Shown: positions 34,012-43,249 of the stretch, in pieces | How positions within the stretch are numbered: position 1 is the stretch's first letter | Layout: each line of letters begins with the position of its first letter | From: Candidatus Peregrinibacteria bacterium | GTDB taxonomy: Bacteria > Patescibacteriota > Gracilibacteria > UBA1369 > LOWO2-01-FULL-3 | Length of the DNA: 64,000 nt | Assembly: GCA_030688025.1 (NCBI GenBank) | Contig: JAUYJL010000010.1 | Span: 122,599 to 186,598 of the forward strand | Direction: 5' to 3' | Notes under the pieces: generated by a model | Databases searched by the model: none | What the model was told of the DNA's origin: nothing | Seen by the model: the letters and a program-made list of their open reading frames with translations, nothing else | Translations under genes and position numbers: made by a program

Positions 34012-37000
34012 TTAAGCTTTCTTGACAGCTATTTTAACATCATTTTCCTCTAATTGCACAACTTTTTCCTTGTCCCATTCTAAATTTCCACTCTGCTGAA
34101 TCTCGATCGCCAATGTTTCATTTTTTATATAATCCGCGAACGCACTTACGGCCTCGGCAATTTCCGCCGGAGCCTCAACCAAAACATAAATCCTGTCATC
34201 AACTTGAAAATCCGCCTCCTTCCTCATTTCTTGAATAAATCTGATTATATCGCGAGCATATCCCTCTTTCTTAAGTTCCTCAGTGATAACAGTATCCAAC
34301 GCAACAGTAATTCCATTTTCACTCTCGACATCAAAGCCTTCTTTGCCCTTGAATCCGACAGAAACCTCATCCTGTTGCAAAACAAATTGCTCAACTTTCA
34401 CCTCTCCCGTTTCAAGAAGTTCAAAATCCCCAGCCTTTATTTTTTGAATAATAAACTGAACATCTTTGCCATATTTTGGCCCAAGGGCCTTCGAATTTGG
34501 CGTCACAGTATACTCCGCAATCTCTCCAGCATCTTTCAAAATCTCAATATTTTTCACATTTAATTCCTCCAAAATCACATCTTTTTGATCCAACACAAGT
34601 TTTTCATCCATTCCCTTAGGCAAAGCCACACTAACAGTTGCAAGTGGCTGACGAACCTTGATTTTCGCCTTACTACGAACACTATGTCCAAGATTTACAA
34701 TAGTTCGAACCAAACGGATTTCTCCATTCAATTTTTCATCAATCAAATTTCCGTTTGGTGTAGGCCAATCACAAAGATGCACAGATTTTTCACCAGTCAA
34801 ATTCTTATAAATTTCATCTGAAATGAACGGCATAAATGGCGCCATAACCTTACACAATTGTACCAAAACAGTATAAAGGGTTTGATACGCCTGCTTCTTG
34901 TCTCCATCGTTTTCACTCTTCCAGAATCTTCTGCGAGATCTTCGAACATACCAATTTGAAAGATTATCCAAAAAGTCCGAAATAGGCCTTACCGCTCGAG
35001 TCAAATTATAATCATCCATTTGCTCCGTCACAGTTTTTATCAATGTATTTAGCTCGGACAAAATCCATTTATCTAATTTATTGTCAGGATAAAATTTATC
35101 AAATTCTTTATCAACTTCGAAATTATCAATAATCGCATAAGTCACGAAAAAGCTGTAAGTATTCCATAAAGTTAATGTAACTTTCTTCACAATTTCATCG
35201 ACGTGATCCTCAGAAAATCGCACATCTTCTGCCAAAGGCGCTGTCGAACTGCATAAAAAATATCTTGTGCTATCAACACCTTTTGTATTAAAAAGCAAAT
35301 TTGGATCAGGATAATTTTTCTTTCTCTTTGAAAGTTTTTCACCATCCGCCGCAAGCAAAATTCCATTCACAATTACATTTTTAAACGCAGGTTTATCGAA
35401 AAGAATTGTCGCCAAAACGTGAAGCGTGTAAAACCATCCACGTGTCTGATCCAAGCCCTCCGCGATAAAATCCGCAGGAAAATTTTCTTCAAATTCTTTT
35501 TTATTTTCAAAAGGATAATGCAATTGCGCATAAGGCATCGATCCACTTTCAAACCAGCAATCAAAAACATCCGGAATTCTCTTCATCGTGTCTCCACATT
35601 GTCCACATTTTATCGTGACTTCATCAATATAAGGTTTGTGCAAATCGAGTTCTCCTTTATTTGTAGGCGTTTTCCCGCCTGACAATTTTTTCAGTTCTTC
35701 AATCGAACCTACGCAAGTCATTTCTCCGCAATCACATTCCCAAACCGGAATTGCACATCCCCAAAATCTATTTCTAGAAATACCCCAATCTCTGGCTTGC
35801 TCAAGCCATTTTCCGAAACGACCATCTTTTATATGATCAGGTTGCCAATGAATTTTCTCATTATTATTTAAAAGCTTATCGCGAATTTCGCTGACACGAA
35901 TAAACAAAGATCTAGTCGCATAATTCAACAAAGGCGTGTCGCATCTCCAACAATGTGGATAGCTATGTCGATAATTTTCTTTTTTAAACAAAAGACCTTT
36001 GTCATCCAAAAATTTCGCAACATTTCCGTCCTGACCTTTCACAAATTTTCCCGCAAAATCAGTAACTTCCAGATTGAAAGTCCCATTCATCGCAACATGC
36101 TGAATCATTCCAAAACCTTTTTCTTTTCCAAGATTGTAATCATCCTCACCAAACATTGGCGCAATATGCACAACTCCAGTTCCATCCTCGGTCGTCACAA
36201 AGTCCGCCAACGCGATACTATAGAGCTCTCCCTCTATTCCCGCCTTCAAATAATAATCAAAAAGCGGCTGATAATGTTTCCCCTCCAAAGCTTTTGGATC
36301 GACGTCGCAAACAGTCACATGACTTCCTCCGGCAAAAACTTTTTCGACAAGATTTTTCGCCAAGATATATGTACCAACTTCAATTTTTTTCGTTTTATCT
36401 GCCTCAGCATCTTTTTCCTCAGGCGTCGCCAAAGACCCGACAACTTTCACATATTCAATTTCCAGTCCAAACGCCAACGCCACATTTCCCGGAAGTGTCC
36501 AAGGAGTGGTTGTCCAAGCCAAAACATAGATGCTCTCCCCCACTGCATCAATCGCAGTTAACGCATCTTCTTTCAATTTAAATTTCACAATCGCAGATAA
36601 ATCCGTGACATCTTTATACCCTTGAGAAACCTCAAAATTCGAAAGCGGAGTCTCACATCTTGGACAAACATGCATCGCTTTATACCCCGAATAAACCATT
36701 TTCTTGTCCCAAATTTGTTTAAAAATCCACCAGATCGATTCCATATAATTATTGTCCAAAGTCGCATAACTATCACCAAAATCAACCCATCGACCAATTC
36801 TTTTCAACGTCTCTTCCCATTCTTTTGTATATTTGAAAACAGACTGTCGACATTTTGCATTAAAATTTTCGACACCATAATCGACTATCGCCTTTCTTCC
36901 AGAGAGTTCAAGTTCCTTTTCTATTTCGTATTCAACTGGAAGTCCGTGACAATCCCAACCATTAGTTCTTGGCACGTACAAGCCCTTCATCGTCCAATAT

Positions 37001-37209
37001 CTCGTGATCGCATCCTTCAAAACATTTGCCAAAATATGCCCGTAATGTGGTAGTCCATTTGCAAAAGGAGGCCCATCAAAAAACACATATTTTTTATTAT
37101 CTTTTCTCTTTTCAATAGATTCCTCAAAAATTTTATCTTTATTCCATGTCATCAAAATCTTCTCTTCCATCTGAGGAAAACTCTGTTTTGGATCTACCTT
37201 CTTAAACAT
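34012..37209 (-). CDS. ileS: Isoleucyl-tRNA synthetase, type 2 (eukaryote-like)
   Basis: 1065 aa class I synthetase. HYGH at residues 55-58 (GLPHYGHILA) and the KMSKS loop LSKRKKNYPDP are the type 2 forms; type 1 bacterial enzymes have HIGH and KMSKSLGN. The editing domain, zinc-type Cys pairs (VCPRCETP, CDCGEMTC, CGQCGD, CWRCDTP) and a C-terminal tRNA-binding domain are visible. Type 2 enzymes are typically mupirocin-resistant by family knowledge. It starts the minus-strand run to the PAP2 gene. Confidence 0.96.
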   Translation of the reverse strand: MFKKVDPKQSFPQMEEKILMTWNKDKIFEESIEKRKDNKKYVFFDGPPFANGLPHYGHILANVLKDAITRYWTMKGLYVPRTNGWDCHGLPVEYEIEKELELSGRKAIVDYGVENFNAKCRQSVFKYTKEWEETLKRIGRWVDFGDSYATLDNNYMESIWWIFKQIWDKKMVYSGYKAMHVCPRCETPLSNFEVSQGYKDVTDLSAIVKFKLKEDALTAIDAVGESIYVLAWTTTPWTLPGNVALAFGLEIEYVKVVGSLATPEEKDAEADKTKKIEVGTYILAKNLVEKVFAGGSHVTVCDVDPKALEGKHYQPLFDYYLKAGIEGELYSIALADFVTTEDGTGVVHIAPMFGEDDYNLGKEKGFGMIQHVAMNGTFNLEVTDFAGKFVKGQDGNVAKFLDDKGLLFKKENYRHSYPHCWRCDTPLLNYATRSLFIRVSEIRDKLLNNNEKIHWQPDHIKDGRFGKWLEQARDWGISRNRFWGCAIPVWECDCGEMTCVGSIEELKKLSGGKTPTNKGELDLHKPYIDEVTIKCGQCGDTMKRIPDVFDCWFESGSMPYAQLHYPFENKKEFEENFPADFIAEGLDQTRGWFYTLHVLATILFDKPAFKNVIVNGILLAADGEKLSKRKKNYPDPNLLFNTKGVDSTRYFLCSSTAPLAEDVRFSEDHVDEIVKKVTLTLWNTYSFFVTYAIIDNFEVDKEFDKFYPDNKLDKWILSELNTLIKTVTEQMDDYNLTRAVRPISDFLDNLSNWYVRRSRRRFWKSENDGDKKQAYQTLYTVLVQLCKVMAPFMPFISDEIYKNLTGEKSVHLCDWPTPNGNLIDEKLNGEIRLVRTIVNLGHSVRSKAKIKVRQPLATVSVALPKGMDEKLVLDQKDVILEELNVKNIEILKDAGEIAEYTVTPNSKALGPKYGKDVQFIIQKIKAGDFELLETGEVKVEQFVLQQDEVSVGFKGKEGFDVESENGITVALDTVITEELKKEGYARDIIRFIQEMRKEADFQVDDRIYVLVEAPAEIAEAVSAFADYIKNETLAIEIQQSGNLEWDKEKVVQLEENDVKIAVKKA

Positions 37210-37278
37210 ATATTTTTATTTAAAAAACAAAGAAAGTTTACTCCAAAACATTCAATATTTAAAGTAAAAATAAATTCA

Positions 37279-37307
37279 TTGACAGAATAAGGAAAAAGAA
37301 TTAGAAT
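37279..37307 (+). promoter_or_regulatory. Consensus promoter of the 116-aa gene
   Basis: A perfect TTGACA (37279-37284), 17-bp spacer and TAGAAT (37302-37307). The transcript would start about 27 nt before the ATG. Confidence 0.7.
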
Positions 37308-37340
37308 CGCCTACAAAATTATCAATTAAAAAAAGTAAAA

Positions 37341-37691
37341 ATGACAAGACAAGAAGCACCAGACGAAAGAACTGAAAGAATCCCCGCATCATTGGACCTA
37401 GGAGACATGAGATTTGGACGAGCAACTACAAGCTTTCCGAGAACAAAAACAGTAACAGCAATGAGAGTCCAAACGGTCCTTGTAGGTCATGATCAAGCCC
37501 TAAGAGTAAGAAATCCAGAAGAATTGGCGAACGCAATTGCAGCTACAGTAGAAATGATGACATCACAACCTTCAGATAGCGTAAGAACAGCAATAACAGA
37601 TAAAGTTAAAACCGCCATAGGAACATCTCCACTTCAAAACGCAGAAAGAGAAACAATAATCGATGCTATAGTTGAAGCGGCATTAAGATAA
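37341..37691 (+). CDS. Uncharacterised 116-aa protein
   Basis: I do not recognise this protein. It is soluble: a charged start (residues 1-13), a possible beta region (residues 25-50), and two helices rich in Ala, Thr and Glu (55-115). A strong promoter precedes it. It stands alone between divergent ileS and convergent purB, which ends 6 bp away. Confidence 0.65.
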   Translation: MTRQEAPDERTERIPASLDLGDMRFGRATTSFPRTKTVTAMRVQTVLVGHDQALRVRNPEELANAIAATVEMMTSQPSDSVRTAITDKVKTAIGTSPLQNAERETIIDAIVEAALR

Positions 37692-37697
37692 CCGACA

Positions 37698-39134
37698 TCA
37701 CCCACACCCGCCCCCACAACTTCCGCAACCCCCAGAACCACATCCACCCAAGCCTTCACTTGACTGCAGTTCATACTCATCGACAAGTTTTGTCGCAAGC
37801 CCTACGTATTTTTCAGGCGTAAGGTCGAGCAAAGCTTTCTTATCTTCAGCTTTTATTTTTAATTTCTTTACGAAACTTTGGACAGTTGTTTTTGAGATTC
37901 CACCTTTTCCACGAGTCAATTCTTTTAGTTGTTCATAAGAATTTTTTACCAAATTTTTCCTCATAACAACTTGGATCGGTTCAGCCAAAACTTCCCATCG
38001 ATCCTTCAAATCATCTTGTATAACTTTTTTATTCACCTCACACTTAGAGATGCCTTTTATAGTACCCTTGTAAGCCAAAATCGAGTAAGCGAAAGCAGAT
38101 CCCACATTCCTTAAAACCGTAGAATCCGTAAGATCTCTTTGCATTCTTGAAATCGGAAGTTTTTCAGACATATGAGATAAAAGCGCATTCGCGACACCAA
38201 GATTTCCTTCGCTGTTTTCAAAATCAATTGGATTCACTTTGTGTGGCATTGTTGAAGATCCAACTTCACCTTTTATAGTTCTCTGACCAAAATAGCCAAG
38301 ACTGATATAAGTCCACATATCACGATCGAAATCCAACAAAATTGTGTTTAATCTTTTTACAGAATCGAAGACAAAAGCAAAACCATCATGAGGCTCGATT
38401 TGTGTTGTGTAAGCGTTAAAACTCAATCCCAAAGATTCAACAAATTTCTTTCCGGCATCTTGCCAATCAATGTTTTTATAAGCCACAACATGTGCATTGT
38501 AATTTCCGACAGCACCATTTATTTTCCCCGGCAATGCAGTAAAACTCGCAAGCACTTCAACTTCCTTTTCCATTCTCACAACAAAATTTATCATCTCTTT
38601 TCCAAGTGTTGTTGGTGTCGCAACCTGCCCATGAGTTCTCGCAAGCATTGCAACTGCCCTATTCGCTGAAGCAAGCGAATAAACCTCCTTCACCAAATCT
38701 TTCACAGTCACCAAATACTCCCTCTCAAGAAAGTCCCGCATCGAGCAAGAATAAGCAAGATTATTGATATCTTCTGAAGTACATGCGAAATGCACGAATT
38801 CAGAATATTTTTCAAGATCCGTCTTTGCCAACTTTTCTTTAATAAAATATTCAACCGCTTTAACATCGTGATTTGTAGTACGTTCGATTTCTTTTATTTT
38901 TTTCGCGCAGTCGATATCAAAATCCTCATAAATTTCACGAAGCATTCTGATTTTTTTCGAATCAAGCTTCACTCCAGCCAAATCAAGATCATTGAAAATA
39001 AAAATAAACCATTCAATTTCCACCAAAACTCGATATCTCATAAGCGCCGCCTCAGCGAAATATTGTGACAAATAAGACACTTTATCGCTATATCTTCCAT
39101 CCAAAGGCGAAATCGCAAGTAAACTATGTTCCAT
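37698..39134 (-). CDS. purB: Adenylosuccinate lyase with Cys/Gly-rich tail
   Basis: Cleaves SAICAR and adenylosuccinate. 478 aa: SPLDGRYSDKV at the start, FVHFACTSEDINNLAYS, ARTHGQVATPTTLGKEM (catalytic His), and the signature GEVGSSTMPHKVNPIDFEN. The main domain ends near residue 455. After it comes a tail of about 20 residues made of Gly, Ser and four Cys (GGCGSGGCGSCGGGCG), which is not part of the family and looks metal- or cluster-binding. Third gene of the purC-purE-purB operon. Confidence 0.96.
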   Translation of the reverse strand: MEHSLLAISPLDGRYSDKVSYLSQYFAEAALMRYRVLVEIEWFIFIFNDLDLAGVKLDSKKIRMLREIYEDFDIDCAKKIKEIERTTNHDVKAVEYFIKEKLAKTDLEKYSEFVHFACTSEDINNLAYSCSMRDFLEREYLVTVKDLVKEVYSLASANRAVAMLARTHGQVATPTTLGKEMINFVVRMEKEVEVLASFTALPGKINGAVGNYNAHVVAYKNIDWQDAGKKFVESLGLSFNAYTTQIEPHDGFAFVFDSVKRLNTILLDFDRDMWTYISLGYFGQRTIKGEVGSSTMPHKVNPIDFENSEGNLGVANALLSHMSEKLPISRMQRDLTDSTVLRNVGSAFAYSILAYKGTIKGISKCEVNKKVIQDDLKDRWEVLAEPIQVVMRKNLVKNSYEQLKELTRGKGGISKTTVQSFVKKLKIKAEDKKALLDLTPEKYVGLATKLVDEYELQSSEGLGGCGSGGCGSCGGGCG

Positions 39135-39145
39135 ATTATTGTAAA

Positions 39146-39601
39146 TTATTTATCAAAACTTTTTTTAATTTCTTTAATTCTATCAGCAACTGCTTTTTTA
39201 AGTTTTTCATCTTTCAATGCAAAAATCCTAAGTACAGCCATCACGACATTTTGCTTATCCAAAACTGTCATCACAGGCGTATCGCTCGGCATCACAAGAG
39301 TGCTGTTTATATTGATGATGAAATCCTCTTTTGTAGCAAACGGAGGGCACGCGATCACCGGATGAACGCTGTTTGCCGCAGTCACACCTGAAAGTCCGTT
39401 TGATCTTCCCGCAACTGTGATATAGACAATATCCTCAGCGCTTTCATTATTTTTTGAAACGATTTCAAAAACTTTTTCGGGAACTTTATGTGCAGATGCA
39501 ACGATAATTTCAGATTCCACTCCATAAGACTTGAATTCACTTGGAAAACCTTTCACGAATTCTTGATCTGACTGCGATCCCAAAAGTATTACGACTTTCA
39601 T
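39146..39601 (-). CDS. purE: AIR carboxylase, class II PurE (CO2-dependent)
   Basis: Converts aminoimidazole ribotide to CAIR. 151 aa with LLGSQSDQEF and VASAHKVPEK, then AGRSNGLSGVTAANSVHPVI and ACPP. Class I PurE has AGGAAHLPG at this place. AGRSNGL and CPP are the class II signature seen in animal PAICS and Treponema, which use CO2 directly and need no PurK. It lies between purC and purB. Confidence 0.93.
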   Translation of the reverse strand: MKVVILLGSQSDQEFVKGFPSEFKSYGVESEIIVASAHKVPEKVFEIVSKNNESAEDIVYITVAGRSNGLSGVTAANSVHPVIACPPFATKEDFIININSTLVMPSDTPVMTVLDKQNVVMAVLRIFALKDEKLKKAVADRIKEIKKSFDK

Positions 39602-39621
39602 AAATTTTCTTATGTTAAGGG

Positions 39622-40587
39622 TTACAAATATTTTGCTAAATTTGCCGCAAGTCTTTCTCCGACATCACCAACTTCAGCAGTGAAAGTTTGCCCTGTAATA
39701 AGCTCATAAGCCTCGATGTATCTTCGTGCAGTTTCTACACGGATCTCATCAGGCACAACAGGGATTTCACCTTCGCCTCTAAATCCTCTAGCATCAAGCC
39801 ATTCTCTCAAATACTCTTTATCAATTTTTTTCTGATCTTGTCCTTCCGCAAAACGTTTTTCATATTCATCCGCAAACCAAAAACGTGAAGAATCCGGAGT
39901 GTGCATTTCATCGATGAGAACAATTTTTCCCTCTGGAGTAACACCAAATTCATACTTTGTATCAACTAATATAATCCCCTGTTTTGCCGCAATTTCAACA
40001 CCTCTAGCATATAGTTTCATCGCACTGTCAGCCATAAAATCAAATTGCTCAGCAGTAATAATTCCATGAGCAAGAATTTGTTCACGAGAAACAGATTCAT
40101 CATGTGAACCGTGTTCTGCTTTTGTAGAAGGCGTCAAAATAGGTTTATCAAATTTCTGATCACGTTTCATCCCGTCCGGAAGTTTATTCCCACAAAATTC
40201 ACGAGAACCATTTTTGTAATGAGTCCAAACGCTTGTAGAAGTCACACCAGTCAAATACCCGCGAACAACAAGCTCTACAGGAAGCGCTTTACATTCGACT
40301 CCAACGACAACATTTGGATCCGGAAATTCGATTACATGATTTCCGATGATATCTTTTGTTTGCTCAAACCAAAATTTTGCCATTTGATTAAGGACCTGTC
40401 CTTTGAAAGGAATCAGAGTTATCACGCGATCAAAAGCCGAAAGCCTATCGGTCACGATAATAAAACGTTTTCCGTCTTTTGTGTAATTGTCGCGAACCTT
40501 CCCCTCATATTTCGCCCCAAGTGTCGGAAAATCCGTCGCGTTCAAACAGTAAGGAATCTGCGCAAGAAGTTTGTCTTGTGTAATCAT
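39622..40587 (-). CDS. purC: SAICAR synthase
   Basis: Joins aspartate to CAIR. 321 aa, the longer class: YEGKVRDNYTKDGKRFIIVTDRLSAFDR, ALPVELVVRGYLTG, TPSTKAEHGSHDESVS, LVDTKYEFGVTPEGKIVLIDE and TPDSSRFW. It is the first gene of the operon and has its own promoter and a terminator behind the toxin gene upstream, so it is insulated from the island. Confidence 0.96.
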   Translation of the reverse strand: MITQDKLLAQIPYCLNATDFPTLGAKYEGKVRDNYTKDGKRFIIVTDRLSAFDRVITLIPFKGQVLNQMAKFWFEQTKDIIGNHVIEFPDPNVVVGVECKALPVELVVRGYLTGVTSTSVWTHYKNGSREFCGNKLPDGMKRDQKFDKPILTPSTKAEHGSHDESVSREQILAHGIITAEQFDFMADSAMKLYARGVEIAAKQGIILVDTKYEFGVTPEGKIVLIDEMHTPDSSRFWFADEYEKRFAEGQDQKKIDKEYLREWLDARGFRGEGEIPVVPDEIRVETARRYIEAYELITGQTFTAEVGDVGERLAANLAKYL

Positions 40588-40616
40588 TTTTCTTTGAAGT
40601 TATAGGAACAAGATGA

Positions 40617-40646
40617 ATGATACCAAATTGTAGGGGGAAGTGGCAA
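40617..40646 (-). promoter_or_regulatory. Promoter of purC-purE-purB
   Basis: Minus-strand TTGCCA (40641-40646), 18-bp spacer, TATCAT (40617-40622); leader about 23 nt. A dyad GTGTC-AAAATC-GACAC (40664-40679 region) lies just upstream and might bind a regulator. Confidence 0.5.
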
Positions 40647-40681
40647 ATTGAATAGTTAAAGGTGTCAAAATCGACACGGTT

Positions 40682-40713
40682 AAAAACCTTCCCCAAATCT
40701 GGGGATGGTTTTT
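40682..40713 (-). terminator. Terminator behind the RelE-like toxin gene
   Basis: Stem AAAAACC-T-TCCCC (40682-40694) and GGGGA-T-GGTTTTT (40701-40713), 6-nt loop. T runs on both strands make it bidirectional. It overlaps the toxin stop codon. Confidence 0.7.
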
Positions 40714-41053
40714 ATTTACATTTTAAATATTCTTGAATTCGCGATTCATCTTCTCTGGATTTCTGATTTTTAAGATACAGCTCAATAAAATCGACACAAT
40801 CTTCGCGAACACAAAAAGAGAAAATAAGTCTTGTTTTGCTCGACCCCTTAAGACTCCTCACCATCAACCTTGTTTTAATTATTTTAATTTGTCTGCGGCT
40901 GTCCTCCGTAAGAACAACAAATCTTTTATTTTGAGTAAAATCCACTCCGGGAATAAATTTTTCAAAGTTTTTCAAATCATCTTCCAAAGATGGTATCTTC
41001 TTTTTTAAACTTTTCAAATCCTTCAAAAAATCATCTAAGTAGTTAAATTTCAT
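40712..41053 (-). CDS. RelE-like toxin of Panacea module 1
   Basis: 113 aa, basic. The run DSRRQIKIIKTRLMVRSLKG, TRLIFSFCVREDCVDFIELYLKNQK, resembles the beta-sheet core of RelE/YafQ mRNA interferases. The specific catalytic residues cannot be assigned. It overlaps the antitoxin gene by 11 bp and follows it, an antitoxin-first order. No homologue was recalled with certainty; the toxin call rests on fold resemblance and context. Confidence 0.72.
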   Translation of the reverse strand: MKFNYLDDFLKDLKSLKKKIPSLEDDLKNFEKFIPGVDFTQNKRFVVLTEDSRRQIKIIKTRLMVRSLKGSSKTRLIFSFCVREDCVDFIELYLKNQKSREDESRIQEYLKCK

Positions 41054-41765
41054 CCTTGTATTGTCTTACAGAATACGGATCATTGCGGTAAAACACGCTT
41101 TCATAATTGATAGCCTCTCCTTCTTCGTGAGTCATCCACGGAACATCCCTGTGAGAATATTCGCTCAATTCCGTAGCGGATTTATCCGAGAGTCTCGACA
41201 AAACAGAGTCTATCATCTCCAATTCTCTCCCATTCAATTGCGATAAATCTGAAGAAATATAAGGCAAATATTTCCTCTGTTCGTATTTGAAATATGGACT
41301 TTTCACCTCCTCGATTTCACCTTTTTCTTTCATTTCTTCAACCACTTTTATGAATTCTTTCGGAGTCGGCCCATGATGATTTTTAATATAGGTCAACCCC
41401 ATCAATTGCTCTTCATATTTTTCGTAATAATCAAAATCGATAAAATACAAAAGTTTATAAAGCACAGTCAAACCAACATTTGGCTTTCCCCCAACTTTTT
41501 CAAGAATATAAAGAAAAACCTGTTTAAATTTATCAAGTTTTTTCTGAGGAATATCTATCCTCATGTCGCTTTTCATTTCAGCTTCATTCTCTTTTATCAA
41601 TTCAAATATTTCTTGTATTTTTGCCTTCTCTTCAATCTTCATCGGCCGCGTCCCATTTTCCAAATTTACCAAAGTAGGCCGAGACATATTCAGCCTTCCG
41701 GCAAGCTCATCTTGCGACATTCCAAACTTTTTACGAAGTTCTTTAATATTGATAGAATTATTCAT
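41043..41765 (-). CDS. panA: XRE-HTH plus Panacea (DUF4065) antitoxin 1
   Basis: 240 aa from the ATG at 41765; the in-frame TTG at 41792 lies in the -10 and is rejected. An XRE helix-turn-helix fills residues 6-60 (KKFGMSQDELAGRLNMSRPT). The Panacea domain follows: ILEKVGGKPNVG, TVLYKLLYFIDFDYYEKYE, HGPTPKEF and SHRDVPWMTHEEGEAI. Panacea domains are known as antitoxin domains that pair with many toxins. A consensus promoter and a dyad point to autoregulation. Confidence 0.9.
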   Translation of the reverse strand: MNNSINIKELRKKFGMSQDELAGRLNMSRPTLVNLENGTRPMKIEEKAKIQEIFELIKENEAEMKSDMRIDIPQKKLDKFKQVFLYILEKVGGKPNVGLTVLYKLLYFIDFDYYEKYEEQLMGLTYIKNHHGPTPKEFIKVVEEMKEKGEIEEVKSPYFKYEQRKYLPYISSDLSQLNGRELEMIDSVLSRLSDKSATELSEYSHRDVPWMTHEEGEAINYESVFYRNDPYSVRQYKDEI

Positions 41766-41779
41766 AGTGTGTTTTTTAT

Positions 41780-41803
41780 AGGAGTAAGCCAATCATAACT
41801 CCT
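41780..41803. promoter_or_regulatory. Candidate operator of module 1
   Basis: AGGAGT-N12-ACTCCT, a perfect six-base inverted repeat overlapping the -10 and the start site of module 1. A natural target for the HTH antitoxin. Confidence 0.55.
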
Positions 41804-41821
41804 CACCGCAGACATTGTCAA
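41793..41821 (-). promoter_or_regulatory. Promoter of Panacea module 1
   Basis: Minus-strand TTGACA (41816-41821), 17-bp spacer, TTATGA (41793-41798); leader about 21 nt to the ATG at 41765. Confidence 0.65.
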
Positions 41822-41841
41822 GTTTTACATTTTCTTTACAA

Positions 41842-43206
41842 TTACTTGACAGCCAAAAATCTCATTATATTCCGATCAACCCAGATATGTTTTTTATAAA
41901 TAGGTTTTTTCAAAATCAAACCTTCAAAACTTGTACATCTGCTGATAGCCACATACACCTGCCCCTGGGCAAAAGTGCCATTTCCAATATCGACAGCAAC
42001 ATTTTCAAATGTCTTCCCTTGACTTTTATGTATTGTGACAGCCCATGCCAGTCTTACAGGATATTGAGTAAACGACCCGATAATATCAACATCCAACTTT
42101 CCTCTACCACGATCAAAAATATATTTGTAAATCTCCCATGAATACCTGGAGACTTCAACTCGTGATCGATCTTGTAATTCCACAACCAGAAAATCTCCCC
42201 CAGTCTCTTCGTCAGACTTTATATCTATAATCTTACCGACACTTCCGTTTACCCATCTACCAGCCTTATCGTTATTCAACAACATAATTTGCGCACCAAT
42301 TTTCATTTCAAGCTCCAGCGAAGTCGGAAAATGTTTATTATCAAATTCTCCCGTAACATCACCATGATATATTTTTGGTTTAGTTTTTAATTGCGACACT
42401 TTTCTGCCATTTAAGTTATCCGCGGCGGCATTCGTAGTAGTTAAAGTGATACAAAAACTTTTTTTATCATCATAACCGTCAAAATCCTGGATATAACGGC
42501 TATTAAGCCTTTTTACATCATTATCCTGAATACTGCTATTTCTAATTTTATTCAATAATTCAATGAATTCCGGATCTTTTTGTCTATATATTTTTTCAAG
42601 CTCAACAATTTCTATTTTGATGTTTTCCAAAATCTTGGCATCAAAAAAATACGGACTCAGATAATATGTTTGGAACATTTCCCTTTCCTCTTTACTTGAA
42701 ACCACAGGGGGAAGCTGATAAAGATCGCCTATGAATATCATCTGAATGCCACCAAACAGGGTATCATTTCCCAAATAAAATTTAAGAGCTTCATCAATAC
42801 AATCCAAAAGATCCGCCCTCACCATAGAAATCTCATCAATAACAATGACATCGATATGTTTCAAAAGTTCTATAAGTTTTTTCGAAGGCTCTTTATCCCG
42901 TACCGTGTCTTTTGTTATGTGAGGAGGAAAATGAAAAAAAGAGTGAATTGTTTGACCTTTTACATTGATGGCCGCAACACCTGTAGGAGCCAAAGCCACA
43001 ATATTTTTGCCGGTTGTTTCACGAAAATATTGAAGCAAGGTAGATTTACCTGTCCCCGCCTTACCTGTAATAAACAAAGTTTTATCCGTATTCTCCATCA
43101 AATCCAAAGCTCTCTTAAAATATTCATTTATCTCTATGCCTGAAAAATCATTTTCTTCAGTAGTAGATTTTTTGTTTACCTTATTTTTTGTTCCGAATAT
43201 TTTCAT
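41842..43206 (-). CDS. PIF1/RecD-like superfamily 1 helicase
   Basis: 454 aa from the ATG at 43206 (a GTG at 43230 is also possible). Motor motifs: FITGKAGTGKSTLLQYF (Walker A), ALAPTGVAAINV, IDEISMVRADLLD (motif II), LYQLPPVV (motif III), and AVTIHKSQGKTFENV with VYVAISRC (motifs V-VI). PIF1-like helicases unwind forks and displace bound proteins, and similar genes occur in mobile and defence loci. It starts 44 bp after the Bro-N gene and may share its promoter. Confidence 0.9.
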   Translation of the reverse strand: MKIFGTKNKVNKKSTTEENDFSGIEINEYFKRALDLMENTDKTLFITGKAGTGKSTLLQYFRETTGKNIVALAPTGVAAINVKGQTIHSFFHFPPHITKDTVRDKEPSKKLIELLKHIDVIVIDEISMVRADLLDCIDEALKFYLGNDTLFGGIQMIFIGDLYQLPPVVSSKEEREMFQTYYLSPYFFDAKILENIKIEIVELEKIYRQKDPEFIELLNKIRNSSIQDNDVKRLNSRYIQDFDGYDDKKSFCITLTTTNAAADNLNGRKVSQLKTKPKIYHGDVTGEFDNKHFPTSLELEMKIGAQIMLLNNDKAGRWVNGSVGKIIDIKSDEETGGDFLVVELQDRSRVEVSRYSWEIYKYIFDRGRGKLDVDIIGSFTQYPVRLAWAVTIHKSQGKTFENVAVDIGNGTFAQGQVYVAISRCTSFEGLILKKPIYKKHIWVDRNIMRFLAVK

Positions 43207-43249
43207 TGTCTTATTTAAATTTGTTTGCACAAGTTACTCCTCTACTCAA

